Below, one piece after another: positions 32,498 through 40,391 of a DNA stretch of 40,391 bases. The number at the start of each line of letters is the position of its first letter. Position 1 is the first letter of the stretch. The stretch spans positions 1 through 40,391 of the forward strand of contig VGKY01000007.1 in assembly GCA_016866875.1 (NCBI GenBank), read 5' to 3'. Made by a program: the position numbers and the translations under genes. The DNA comes from Candidatus Peribacteria bacterium. GTDB taxonomy: Bacteria > Patescibacteriota > Gracilibacteria > Peribacterales > Peribacteraceae. The notes below the pieces were generated by a model, which saw nothing but the letters and a program-made list of their open reading frames with translations, was not told the origin of the DNA and made no database searches.

Positions 32498-35400
32498 TTA
32501 CTTCATCGGCCACCCACCATGCTCCTCAATCACTGCATCAATCTCCTGCATGAAGCGAATGGTTTCACGTAGGGAAACAACGATTTTCATGTAGTGCTTC
32601 AGATCATCGGTCGAAAGTATTCTTTCTGCCTTCTTGCGATCTTTCAGCCACTTCTCACACACCTGATACCCGCCGATCATGAATTTCCATACCTCTTTTT
32701 CCACTCCTTCGAAGTATTGCCCAGCATTTACGTACACGCGCCCTTCTTTCTCTTCATATCGCACCTCTGCAACTTTCCAATCCTCAAAACCATTCGGGCA
32801 CTTGCCACCAATTTTTACATTCCACTCTTTCGGCTCATCGAAAATGGTTTTGGAGGAATCAAACGGATTCTCGCCAAGAAGATGCAGATTCACGAGCAGA
32901 TTACCGTGTTGCACAAGCACCCTGAAGAGCTTTGTATTTGAAGTGAGCGGCAGCCGTGGGAAATCAATTTTAAGCTGCGCTGAATACCGCTTGCGGTATT
33001 CAGGGCTGTGGAAGATTGCATAGATATAATAGAACATTTCTTCTGGACGGGGAGTCATTCCAAGCTTGTCGGAGAAGTCTTTTACAAATACTGGATTTAT
33101 ATTTGACTCTCTTTCAATTTCGCCAAGAAGATTTGTTTGAGTAGTTTCAGGATAAATATAAAGTGGAAAACTGGAACTAGAATCTCCTGCATTATCCAAA
33201 ATATGAAAATCTGTTATTTCTTTTGAAACAAAGAAATATCCCAAACTTGCCTGTCGATTAACTTTTGATGCAACTAATCCCAGATTGGCTGCAGAAAGAA
33301 AATTCTTCATTACTCTAATTTGCGGACTGGCAAAAATTCCTCTCGAGTTTCCTGTGTAAAAAGTGAATCGTTGGTCAAAAGGGCGATATAGGCACTTTCT
33401 TACGAATTCTTTTTTTAAATTTTTTACAACATCTTTTTTAGCTGTTGGCACCGTCCAGTCCCTCGCATCTTTTGATTTCAATCCAAAGTGACTTCTTATC
33501 TCGTGTTCATTTTGCTCAGCCATAAATGAAATGTTGTTCCATATTCCTTCTTGATCAAAGTCAATCGTGATTTTATCCTTGCCTGTTACAAAGCCTGCAG
33601 TGTTAACAGAAAAAATATTATTCACTTGCCAATATTCCTCATACTCCCCACTTCCTCCAAACTTCTTGTTGGTAAAGAAATAATATTGTTTTTTTGGCTG
33701 CAATTCTTCCCACTCTAATGCTTCGAAAAATGTCTCCAGCAAATATGAGAACTTTTCTGATTTTAAACCATACTTATCTTTATAAAATACCCTACACCCT
33801 TGCTTCTTTTTTTTCTTTACGAAGAAGGTAATGCATGTGCCTGTCTGGATATTGAAAATACTCTCATCCCTTCCTCCGCCCGGAGCAGCATCTTTCTTCG
33901 TCGTGCTGCCGTGGAGGTTGAGACAATATATCTCATCAAACTCCTCCATCAGCTGATATCGCATTCCGCGAAAGGTCGGATTATCCAGAAAGCCGTTATT
34001 GGTGATCATCGCCACAATTCCTTCACCGGCTTGCGCAATCTTCCACTGCGAAAAACGAATAAACTTCACATAATCATCGCCGAGCCAATGCTTTTTCTCT
34101 TTGAAGTGTTTACCAGTGATTCTATCGCCCTCTGTATATTTGTAATCTTCAATTAAATTACCAATCCATGTTTTTTCTTTCCTTTTCATGTCTTTAGTTG
34201 CTATAGCAGCCTGTCCTTTAGCATTCGTATAAGTATTTCCCTTACTGTACTCAACAATCACTTCTACTGGATTCTGTGAAATGCCGGAATATGGCGGGTT
34301 TCCTATCACCGCAAGAATTGGCGTGTCTCGTTTTACCGTTTGAGCTTTTTCTGACTCTTGTGGAATAGCATCGAAACCAAAAAACGCCTCTGGCGGTCTT
34401 TTTGGATCATCTAGCGTATTTGCCAGATATACCTTGAAGCGATCGTTATCCGGATCGGTATCATTCTCGGTCGTTTTGAAATCAAAACCAAGTCGTTCAG
34501 CCTCGAGCGTGAGCTTGAGATGCGCTACGGCATAGGGGGCAATGAGGAGCTCGAAGCCATAGAAGTGCTTGAGGATATGCTCCTTTGTAATCTTACTGAA
34601 TTCCCGCTTCACCATCTCCTTGCCTAGCGCTTTGTTTTTCTTCTGCACATTCCAGTAAATCTGTTGCATAGCAGACATGAGGAATGTGCCTGTTCCCGTC
34701 GCCGGATCGAGGAGATTCACGGAGTGATCTGCAAGTCCTTCTTCTTTGCCAAACTTATTCTTCACCAACCAGTCCACTCCCCGCACGATAAAGTCCACCA
34801 CGGGTTTCGGCGTGTAGTACACACCCCGCCCTTCTCGCTCTGCTGGATCGTATTCGGAAAGAAACGGTTCGTAGAACTGAATCACAGGGTCTTCTCCAGG
34901 CTTGTGCTCTATGAGTTTTTGCCTGATGCGGTGCATATCCGCGCGGTTGAGCTCCTCCAAGAGCGCGATTGCCGCATGGTGGGCGTTTGGCACCTTCTTC
35001 GCGATCCGCGAAATAAGACCAAAGAGATCGGAGAGGATGGGGACGTTCTTTGGCAGGTAGTCCACGGCATTTGTGAGTGTCAGTGGCTCATCCTTTCCGC
35101 GCTCATCATGTTCTAGACAAGCGAGGAAGAGCGAGTAGGCAATCGTTTCAGCGACCATGTTCGCGAATTGGTGGTCGGAGATGTCGGCAATGAGCGTTTT
35201 TTCAAACGTTGCACGCAAACGGACCAGCTCGTGTTCTTTATCTTCCTCCTTGATCGCTGCTGCCAAAGCCTCCTCCACCTGCCGCGAAAGGAATCGCGCT
35301 TTGCGGGCGAGCGTAAGGGCAAGTTGCTTGGGTGTCTTCGCAAGTGTCGGTTGATACTCGAAAAAGTGCACCAGCATCTCCATCAGTTCCTTCAGGTCTT

Positions 35401-35821
35401 CCGCTTCCTTTTTCGTAAGATCAAAACTAACGCGCTTTATACGCTTGGGCTTCTCTTTGTCGCTCCTGTCCCACTGCCATAGTTCCCACTCCTGCAGATT
35501 GGTGAAGATGACGTTCTCCAGAGAGCTCTTGTACTTCAAAAACTGCTCTGCATACGACTGATGATCCAGTGGTTTTCCGGGGAGCTTCACCTCGATCCAT
35601 CCTGCAATTTCTTTGCCGTAGCGCACGGTAATGTCCGGGAAACCTATCTCCGACTCTATGGCGCTCTCCTCAGCGGTCGCTTCCACGCCCTTGAGATGGA
35701 GAGGCTCCTCCGTCGCCAGTTGTTCCAGCCACACGCAAAGTGGCTTGTAGAGTGTGCGTTCCGTTCCGTCCTGAAGGAGGCGCGGGAGCTGCTTGCAAAG
35801 AATATCGGTTGCCTTGGGCAT
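32498..35821 (-). CDS. Type-ISP/IIG-like restriction-modification protein (adenine methyltransferase with nuclease domain)
   Basis: A 1107-residue single-chain DNA enzyme. The N-terminus is a PD-(D/E)XK nuclease-type domain: FPD (61-63) then GWIEVKLPG with E77 and K79. The methyltransferase part carries GRGVYYTPKPVVDFIVR, the SAM motif LDPATGTGTF (371-380) and catalytic NPPY (508-511) for N6-adenine. The C-terminal 500 residues match the target-recognition region of type ISP enzymes (KLGMTPRPEEMFYYIYAIFHSPEYR). There is no helicase within it; instead a SNF2 helicase gene lies just upstream, its TGA one base before this ATG, so they are translationally coupled. The region 33100-34250 is clearly more AT-rich than the rest of the gene. 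Confidence 0.9.
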   Translation of the reverse strand: MPKATDILCKQLPRLLQDGTERTLYKPLCVWLEQLATEEPLHLKGVEATAEESAIESEIGFPDITVRYGKEIAGWIEVKLPGKPLDHQSYAEQFLKYKSSLENVIFTNLQEWELWQWDRSDKEKPKRIKRVSFDLTKKEAEDLKELMEMLVHFFEYQPTLAKTPKQLALTLARKARFLSRQVEEALAAAIKEEDKEHELVRLRATFEKTLIADISDHQFANMVAETIAYSLFLACLEHDERGKDEPLTLTNAVDYLPKNVPILSDLFGLISRIAKKVPNAHHAAIALLEELNRADMHRIRQKLIEHKPGEDPVIQFYEPFLSEYDPAEREGRGVYYTPKPVVDFIVRGVDWLVKNKFGKEEGLADHSVNLLDPATGTGTFLMSAMQQIYWNVQKKNKALGKEMVKREFSKITKEHILKHFYGFELLIAPYAVAHLKLTLEAERLGFDFKTTENDTDPDNDRFKVYLANTLDDPKRPPEAFFGFDAIPQESEKAQTVKRDTPILAVIGNPPYSGISQNPVEVIVEYSKGNTYTNAKGQAAIATKDMKRKEKTWIGNLIEDYKYTEGDRITGKHFKEKKHWLGDDYVKFIRFSQWKIAQAGEGIVAMITNNGFLDNPTFRGMRYQLMEEFDEIYCLNLHGSTTKKDAAPGGGRDESIFNIQTGTCITFFVKKKKKQGCRVFYKDKYGLKSEKFSYLLETFFEALEWEELQPKKQYYFFTNKKFGGSGEYEEYWQVNNIFSVNTAGFVTGKDKITIDFDQEGIWNNISFMAEQNEHEIRSHFGLKSKDARDWTVPTAKKDVVKNLKKEFVRKCLYRPFDQRFTFYTGNSRGIFASPQIRVMKNFLSAANLGLVASKVNRQASLGYFFVSKEITDFHILDNAGDSSSSFPLYIYPETTQTNLLGEIERESNINPVFVKDFSDKLGMTPRPEEMFYYIYAIFHSPEYRKRYSAQLKIDFPRLPLTSNTKLFRVLVQHGNLLVNLHLLGENPFDSSKTIFDEPKEWNVKIGGKCPNGFEDWKVAEVRYEEKEGRVYVNAGQYFEGVEKEVWKFMIGGYQVCEKWLKDRKKAERILSTDDLKHYMKIVVSLRETIRFMQEIDAVIEEHGGWPMK

Positions 35822-35822
35822 A

Positions 35823-38800
35823 TCAGGAGATGCGGAAGTGAAGGGTGAGGAGTTTCTCTTCGGTGATAGTCAGTTCCAGCTTACTCTTCAATGTTCGTAA
35901 TTCCGTGTCGCGATCCGCGAATGCTTGTTCTTGCGCTTCGAAGTACTTCTTCTGCACCTTAAAGTAGTCTTTCTGCTTTTTGTCTATCTCGTCGCGCAGT
36001 TCCCGTCGCTCGTGTGCACCCATCGTGCGGGAGATTTTGAGCTGGCGCTCGAGTGTCTTGATCTCTTCATCTTTCTCCTCCATCTCTCGCTTGATCTTGA
36101 GCAAAGTGTCCTGCGCGTACTGCTGCAAAAGCGCGCGTTGGCGGTCAACAAATTCTTCGTTCTTATCGATGACGCTCTGTTTTGCCTGGTCCAGGTCACG
36201 CAGGAGTTGATCGGCAAGATCATCGCGGATGCGCGCCGTTTCTTCCACTGCTCCTTGCCACTCCATGAGGGACGGGTCCAAAAGCTGCTCCAAGAGTTTG
36301 CGGTTTCCGAGGATCTTCCAGCCGTCGCCTGTCTTCACGATGCCGGAATACACGAACTCTTCAAATAACTCACGGTTCTCATTGCCAATGACGCTCTGAT
36401 GCTCGCAACGGAGGCGATGCACGACGATCTGCCCTTCTGTGCCGCCAAGCTGCTCTACGCTGCGCCTGCCAATAGCATTGAGGGGCTTCAGCTCCACTTT
36501 CGCAGTGAGATCGTTTCGCACTCTATCCTGCTGCAATGCCCCCTTGAGAATTTCTGCACGCGTAGAGAGAGGGATGACACCGCTGTCCTGCTCCTCTATG
36601 GGAACCGTACCGATACCGTAAATTGCACTGAAGCATGTCTCCGAAAGTTTGGGCGCATCTTTCCATTTCTTCGTTTCGATAGTAAAACGACCCTCTGCAA
36701 TCTCCTTCAGTGCCCCGCCCAAGAGGCAGGTCGCATATGCCTTGATGTGCCTGTCATAACGCGTGAGTGCGTCGGTGACATTTGCATCACGCAGACGCAG
36801 CTTCTGCCGTACTTCTTCATCAAAGTGCTGAATCACTTTCGCTTTCGCATGCTCCAACTTCTCGGCGATTTCATTCTGCAGTTGTTTCTGGAGTTTATCG
36901 AACTCGGCTTTGATCTCTTTTTCCGTACGGAATTTGCGCAGAATTTCCAGTATTTTCATTTCGAACCCGACACCGCTATCTAGTGAACCGAGCGCGATTT
37001 CACGCACTTCGTATCCGTCATCCGTCTGCACCTCCGTTCCCAGAATCTTGTCACTGAAGTTGAAGAGATTGCCGAAGAGCCTGATTTTCTCCTGCAGAAG
37101 CTCATACACGCGCCTGTCAGCATAGTTACTCTGATTGAGGAAATTGACGACCAGGACATCGTGCTGCTGCCCGTAGCGGTGGCAGCGACCGATGCGCTGC
37201 TCGAGGCGCTGCGGGTTCCACGGAAGATCGAAGTTAATGATGACATTCGCAAACTGAAGGTTTAGTCCTTCCGCGCCTGCTTCGGTAGTAATCAGTATTT
37301 TGCTTTCCGGCTGCTTGAACTTCCACACAAGGGCACGACGCTGATTTACCGCCTTACTGTTCTGTTCGGCTTCTTTAGGAAAGTGAGTGCACCACTCCAT
37401 GTACGTTTGCTGTGCTCGCTTGGATGCGTTCGATCCATTGAATAGTACAATACCGTCCCCGAATCCATTCTGCATCAATAGCTTCTCCAGATAATCCTGC
37501 GTTCTCCTTGATTCCGTGAAGATCACGGCTTTGTCTGGCCAACCACGCTTCTGGTTTACTTCAAATACACGATCAAGCGCCTTCAACAACGCTTGCCCCT
37601 TTTCATTCTTACGGATGGAACGCGCGAGAAAGAGATACGAAAGAACATATGAATATTCTTCCTGCACCTCCTCTTCCGTGAAAACGTGATCAATTTCTCG
37701 TTCTTTATGCACTTCTTCTGTGTCGTCGCATTTTGCCTCCTTACTGTCTTCATCTTCTCCCAGATCATCGGTCTGCTCTGCCTCCTGATCAAATATCACT
37801 TCTCCAGCTTCTTCGGCAAGCTTGTCTTCACTCAATTCGAGATCATCCAAAGCAATTTGAAGCTGCTGCGGCTCTTCTACTTTCTTTGGCTCTGCCTTTG
37901 CAATCTGGAGTGCTTCGATTTCAACCTTTCTTTTACTATTCACACTCGCATGAATCCGATCACACGTAGACTGCAAATCGCTGAGCGATACCTTGAAGTC
38001 TTGCTGGAGTTGCTTCGCCAGTCCTTGCGCGACATTTTCCAATGTACCAGCAATGGCAAAGGAGGAACTCGCAAGAATTTTGCGATACACCAACTCCATC
38101 ATGTTTCGCTGAGTTGCACGTGTGGATGCAAGAAATGGACGCGCGAGGTATTCGCTAATGCCATTGTATAGTGCAATTTCCACATTCTCCGGTTCAAAAT
38201 CTTCGGTAATACAGTGTCTATTCGTGAATTGAACGATATCCCGAACCTGCATTCGCAACGTTCTTGTGAGGACACCACCCTCTGTCTCGCCTGTCTCAGA
38301 ATTAATGGTGCCCATGAGTCGCTGGCGTAAATCTTCCAAGTTTCCGTTGGCATTGCTGCGTTTTTGATAGAGCACCTTGTAGGAGTAATCCGTTCCAAGA
38401 ATTTTGGAATCTATGAAGCTCACCAGCCCATACAGCTCCATCAGGTTATTCTGCAATGGTGTTGCAGTTAGAAGAACTTTGGGTCTGCCTTCGATATGGT
38501 CACGCAAACGCTTCGCAACCTTATTCCCTTTGCGATAAACATTGCGCATACGATGTGCTTCATCAATGACTACCAGATCCCATTTCGTGTTCTTCACATA
38601 AGCTTTGTATTTCTCCGCCGCACCGAAGTGATGCGATGCGATGAATATTCCACCGAACTCAAACGGGTTGAACGTCCCACTTTCAGCAAACTCGTTTATC
38701 AGTTTATTGAGCTTTGGCCCGTCAATAAGAGTGGATTCAAGACCAAATCGATCTTGTAATTCTTCCATCCACTGTGTGCGGAGGGAAGCCGGCACCAAAA

Positions 38801-39059
38801 TGAGAATCTTGTTCCTGCCTTCTACCCATAACTGATTGATGATAAGCCCTGTTTCAATCGTTTTCCCGAGCCCGACTTCATCCGCAAGAATCGCGCCTCT
38901 GGATAATGGGCTGTTGAACGCAAAGATAGCGGCGTCTACCTGGTGTGGATTAAGGGTGACATTTGCTGAACGGATGGATGAATTGAGTTTTTCTGGATCA
39001 TGAAGTGGGTGTTTACGGGTCAGCAGACTGGCCAAATAGGAACGTTGTAGATGTGACAT
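35823..39059 (-). CDS. SNF2/RapA-like helicase of a defence module
   Basis: A 1078-residue superfamily 2 ATPase. The N-terminal lobe has LNPHQVDAA, Walker A DEVGLGKT (60-67), VPASLRTQW and DEAH (166-169); LLTATPLQNN is motif III. An acidic, Glu-rich insert with Lys patches precedes the second lobe, which shows ITTEAGAEGLNLQFA and QRLEQRIGRCHRYGQ. The C-terminal 350 residues include long coiled coils (about 930-1050, KREMEEKDEEIKTLERQLK). No nuclease domain is seen. It probably moves along DNA for the coupled methyltransferase-nuclease. The ATG is at 39059 with a promoter nearby. The pair resembles DrmD and DrmMI of class 1 DISARM, but drmA, drmB and drmC are absent here. Confidence 0.88.
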   Translation of the reverse strand: MSHLQRSYLASLLTRKHPLHDPEKLNSSIRSANVTLNPHQVDAAIFAFNSPLSRGAILADEVGLGKTIETGLIINQLWVEGRNKILILVPASLRTQWMEELQDRFGLESTLIDGPKLNKLINEFAESGTFNPFEFGGIFIASHHFGAAEKYKAYVKNTKWDLVVIDEAHRMRNVYRKGNKVAKRLRDHIEGRPKVLLTATPLQNNLMELYGLVSFIDSKILGTDYSYKVLYQKRSNANGNLEDLRQRLMGTINSETGETEGGVLTRTLRMQVRDIVQFTNRHCITEDFEPENVEIALYNGISEYLARPFLASTRATQRNMMELVYRKILASSSFAIAGTLENVAQGLAKQLQQDFKVSLSDLQSTCDRIHASVNSKRKVEIEALQIAKAEPKKVEEPQQLQIALDDLELSEDKLAEEAGEVIFDQEAEQTDDLGEDEDSKEAKCDDTEEVHKEREIDHVFTEEEVQEEYSYVLSYLFLARSIRKNEKGQALLKALDRVFEVNQKRGWPDKAVIFTESRRTQDYLEKLLMQNGFGDGIVLFNGSNASKRAQQTYMEWCTHFPKEAEQNSKAVNQRRALVWKFKQPESKILITTEAGAEGLNLQFANVIINFDLPWNPQRLEQRIGRCHRYGQQHDVLVVNFLNQSNYADRRVYELLQEKIRLFGNLFNFSDKILGTEVQTDDGYEVREIALGSLDSGVGFEMKILEILRKFRTEKEIKAEFDKLQKQLQNEIAEKLEHAKAKVIQHFDEEVRQKLRLRDANVTDALTRYDRHIKAYATCLLGGALKEIAEGRFTIETKKWKDAPKLSETCFSAIYGIGTVPIEEQDSGVIPLSTRAEILKGALQQDRVRNDLTAKVELKPLNAIGRRSVEQLGGTEGQIVVHRLRCEHQSVIGNENRELFEEFVYSGIVKTGDGWKILGNRKLLEQLLDPSLMEWQGAVEETARIRDDLADQLLRDLDQAKQSVIDKNEEFVDRQRALLQQYAQDTLLKIKREMEEKDEEIKTLERQLKISRTMGAHERRELRDEIDKKQKDYFKVQKKYFEAQEQAFADRDTELRTLKSKLELTITEEKLLTLHFRIS

Positions 39060-39070
39060 TATTTATTGAT

Positions 39071-39098
39071 ATCATACATTATTAAACAGTTTATTGAA
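39071..39098 (-). promoter_or_regulatory. Predicted promoter of the helicase/restriction operon
   Basis: On the minus strand TTCAAT (39093-39098) and TATGAT (39071-39076) are 16 bases apart. Transcription would start about five bases before the ATG at 39059, so the message may be nearly leaderless. Confidence 0.45.
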
Positions 39099-39192
39099 GA
39101 TATTTGTGGTCTTCCAGGCACTCGTCCCTCCCGCTTCGCCTGCGGCTTTGGGGGAAAAGACGCACACCCGCAAATGCAATACAATCTAACCC

Positions 39193-39936
39193 ATGCCCCG
39201 CACCCGCAACCTCTTCGACCCCAATTCCAAAGAGCCCTTCAAGCTCTCCCGCTCTCGCCTCGACCGCTTCCTGAAGTGCCCCTGCTGCTTCTACCTCGAT
39301 CGCAGACTCGGAGTCGATCAGGTATCGGGTCCGGCATTCACCCTAAACAGTGCAACGGATACTCTACTCAAGAAGGAGTTTGATGTGTGCAGGGAGAAAG
39401 GTGTGCCGCACCCTCTCATGAAGAAACACAAAGTGAATGCCATACCGTTCAAACATCCTGATATCGACGTGTGGCGTGAGAACTTCCAAGGTGTGCAGCA
39501 TCTCCATCAGCCCACCAATCTCCTCATTACAGGGGCGGTGGATGACATCTGGGTTGATCCCAAGGGCTATCTGAGTGTTGTGGATTACAAATCCACGAGC
39601 ACGACGAAGGAGATCGATTTGAATGACGGAACGCCCTGGAAAGATGGCTATAAGCGGCAGATGGAGATCTACCAGTGGCTCCTGCGCCAGAATGGTTTCA
39701 AGGTGAATGACATCGGGTATTTCGTCTACGTGAACGCAGATACGGACCAGGATGCGTTCGATGGAAAATTAATCTTTGAGGAAGAGATCATTCCACACAA
39801 AGGAGACGATGGCTGGGTGGAGCAAGCGGTCATCGATGCTCACAAGTGCCTGCTAAAGAAGAAGGCTCCGAAACCATCTGAGGATTGTGCGTGGTGCACC
39901 TATCGGGCTGATGCTTCAGAAGTTCTCGGCCTTTGA
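39193..39936 (+). CDS. PD-(D/E)XK nuclease (RecB/Cas4-like)
   Basis: This 247-residue protein has the PD-(D/E)XK nuclease core: GAVDDIW (metal Asp), SVVDYKST (D-x-K), and QMEIYQWLL (QxxxY motif of the RecB/Cas4 branch). Cysteines sit at both ends, KCPCCFYL near residue 30 and CAWCTYR near residue 236, a layout able to hold an iron-sulfur cluster as in AddB and Cas4. All catalytic residues are present. Proteins starting with this pattern (MPRTRNL.DPNSKEPFKLSRS) are, to my knowledge, common in CPR genomes, so it may be a core gene rather than island cargo. No cas1, cas2 or CRISPR array is in the window. It may act in DNA repair. Confidence 0.88.
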   Translation: MPRTRNLFDPNSKEPFKLSRSRLDRFLKCPCCFYLDRRLGVDQVSGPAFTLNSATDTLLKKEFDVCREKGVPHPLMKKHKVNAIPFKHPDIDVWRENFQGVQHLHQPTNLLITGAVDDIWVDPKGYLSVVDYKSTSTTKEIDLNDGTPWKDGYKRQMEIYQWLLRQNGFKVNDIGYFVYVNADTDQDAFDGKLIFEEEIIPHKGDDGWVEQAVIDAHKCLLKKKAPKPSEDCAWCTYRADASEVLGL

Positions 39937-39956
39937 TGTTTCGATGGTCAAGAACT

Positions 39957-40049
39957 TCACGTCTGTGCCGAAAGGCCAGCAATCTGCTCCGCCCACCCCA
40001 CAATCATCTGCTCAAGCTGGTTCAAACTTTTTCGCAGGATGTCCACCAC
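39957..40049 (-). CDS. Possible 30-residue peptide
   Basis: A GTG opens a short minus-strand frame with an amphipathic helical pattern (DILRKSLNQLEQMIVGWAEQ) ending in TGA. A stop codon lies directly before the GTG. Nothing else supports it, and it could be a gene remnant. Confidence 0.2.
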   Translation of the reverse strand: MVDILRKSLNQLEQMIVGWAEQIAGLSAQT

Positions 40050-40051
40050 TT

Positions 40052-40090
40052 ATTCGACAAATACACGCCTTCAGGCGTGTTTTGGCGAAT
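40052..40090. terminator. Long hairpin after the nuclease gene
   Basis: An inner stem ACACGCC/GGCGTGT (40063-40069 with 40074-40080, loop TTCA) is followed by TTT. Outer bases (ATTCG with CGAAT) extend the pairing with one bulge and mismatches. It lies 116 bases after the nuclease stop and may end transcription from either side. Confidence 0.6.
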
Positions 40091-40170
40091 AACGTGTATC
40101 GGAATGCCTAGGGTTTCCCGCCTGCCCGCCGTAGTGCGCCCGAGCCGAGGGCGGAGGCGCACGAAGGAGG

Positions 40171-40183
40171 GGCATCTCCACCA
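40171..40183 (+). repeat. Direct repeat of the tmRNA 3' end (candidate distal attachment site)
   Basis: GGCATCTCCACCA matches tmRNA positions 31279-31291 exactly and in the same orientation. It abuts the stop codon of the DUF1295-like gene. No tRNA or tmRNA fold surrounds it. Confidence 0.5.
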
Positions 40184-40391
40184 TCACATCCTTTTCTGGA
40201 ACCACGGAACGAAGATGCTTGTGCGTTGTTTATATGCCTCGAAGTCGGGGCGCCCAGCGTACTGCTTCTCGAGCAACGGAACACCCGATACGAAGAGGAT
40301 GAGTACGGTGATGGTGATCGGACCGACGATCGTTGCAAAGCCCCACGGCATGGACACTGCGAGTAGCCAAATCCCCCACCACTGCGTCACT
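40184..40391 (-). CDS. DUF1295/steroid-reductase-like membrane protein (C-terminal part)
   Basis: The last 68 or so residues of a gene that continues beyond the window. The visible text WWGIWLLAVSMPWGFATIVGPITITVLILFVSGVPLLEKQ then RPDFEAYKQRTSIFVPWF matches the C-terminus of DUF1295 proteins, which are related to steroid 5-alpha-reductases and isoprenylcysteine methyltransferases. These are multi-pass membrane enzymes of about 250-290 residues. The Met at the window edge is probably internal. Its stop codon lies directly beside the 13-base repeat of the tmRNA end. Confidence 0.75.
   Translation of the reverse strand, partial: VTQWWGIWLLAVSMPWGFATIVGPITITVLILFVSGVPLLEKQYAGRPDFEAYKQRTSIFVPWFQKRM

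Noticed and set aside
39193-39936. Cas4 of a CRISPR system
   Set aside because: The fold and cysteines fit the Cas4/RecB branch, but there is no array, cas1 or cas2 in the window and such genes are common alone in CPR genomes.
39887-40111. A 74-codon plus-strand frame after the nuclease
   Set aside because: It overlaps the end of the nuclease gene and runs through the hairpin; no motifs.
31292-40170. Integrase or transposase within the island
   Set aside because: No frame shows tyrosine- or serine-recombinase or DDE motifs; the island call rests on the repeat and content only.

Overview
The window looks like a chromosomal segment of a Candidatus Phyla Radiation (Patescibacteria) bacterium, most plausibly of the Peribacteria type. 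This is inferred from gene content and style, not proven. The signs are: compact, fairly GC-rich DNA with few clear Shine-Dalgarno sites; three secreted S-layer-homology (SLH) proteins; a PD-(D/E)XK nuclease of a kind I associate with CPR genomes; a eukaryotic-like (type 2) IleRS; and many short palindromes and microsatellites inside and between genes. TGA is used as a stop, which argues against the Gracilibacteria/Absconditabacteria code.

Layout. 1-3.6 kb (minus strand): tRNA-Gln, a small membrane protein, homospermidine synthase and a DEAD-box helicase. 3.6-7.1 kb (plus): a copper-response operon of a CsoR-type repressor, a CopA-type P-ATPase and a His/Met-rich lipoprotein; the ATPase gene carries two related in-frame 30-bp palindromes. 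7.1-9.5 kb (minus): a large SLH protein with a DUF4215-like Cys-rich repeat. 9.5-11.4 kb: a broken tRNA-Arg 5' fragment split by a palindrome, an intact tRNA-Arg(TCG) and a TMTC-like membrane TPR protein. 11.5-15.6 kb (minus): a 29-residue Lys/Arg-rich protein with its own terminator, then riboflavin genes (ribBA, ribH, ribE) interrupted by an SLH gene; heptanucleotide repeats sit among them. 15.8-19.9 kb: uvrA, a thioredoxin-like protein and a Nudix hydrolase. 19.9-23.4 kb (minus): an unknown 398-residue protein, an RSH (ppGpp) enzyme with a degraded synthetase domain, and a small unknown protein.

23.6-28.1 kb (plus) holds the most striking gene: an IleRS of about 1493 residues with two complete histidine-phosphatase domains inserted at two nearby points between the HIGH and KMSKR motifs. 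It is followed by a holin-like membrane protein, a small unknown gene and a third SLH gene whose 5' end contains a heptanucleotide repeat able to shift its frame. 30.9-31.3 kb is tmRNA (ssrA).

From the tmRNA 3' end to about 40.2 kb lies a candidate genomic island with lower GC in parts. It holds a possible nuclease (271 residues), a type-ISP-like restriction-modification protein translationally coupled to a SNF2/RapA helicase (a two-gene defence module resembling the DrmMI/DrmD pair of class 1 DISARM), and the PD-(D/E)XK protein. The last 13 bases of tmRNA are repeated exactly at 40171-40183, beside the stop codon of a DUF1295-like membrane protein that runs off the window. No integrase is present in the window.
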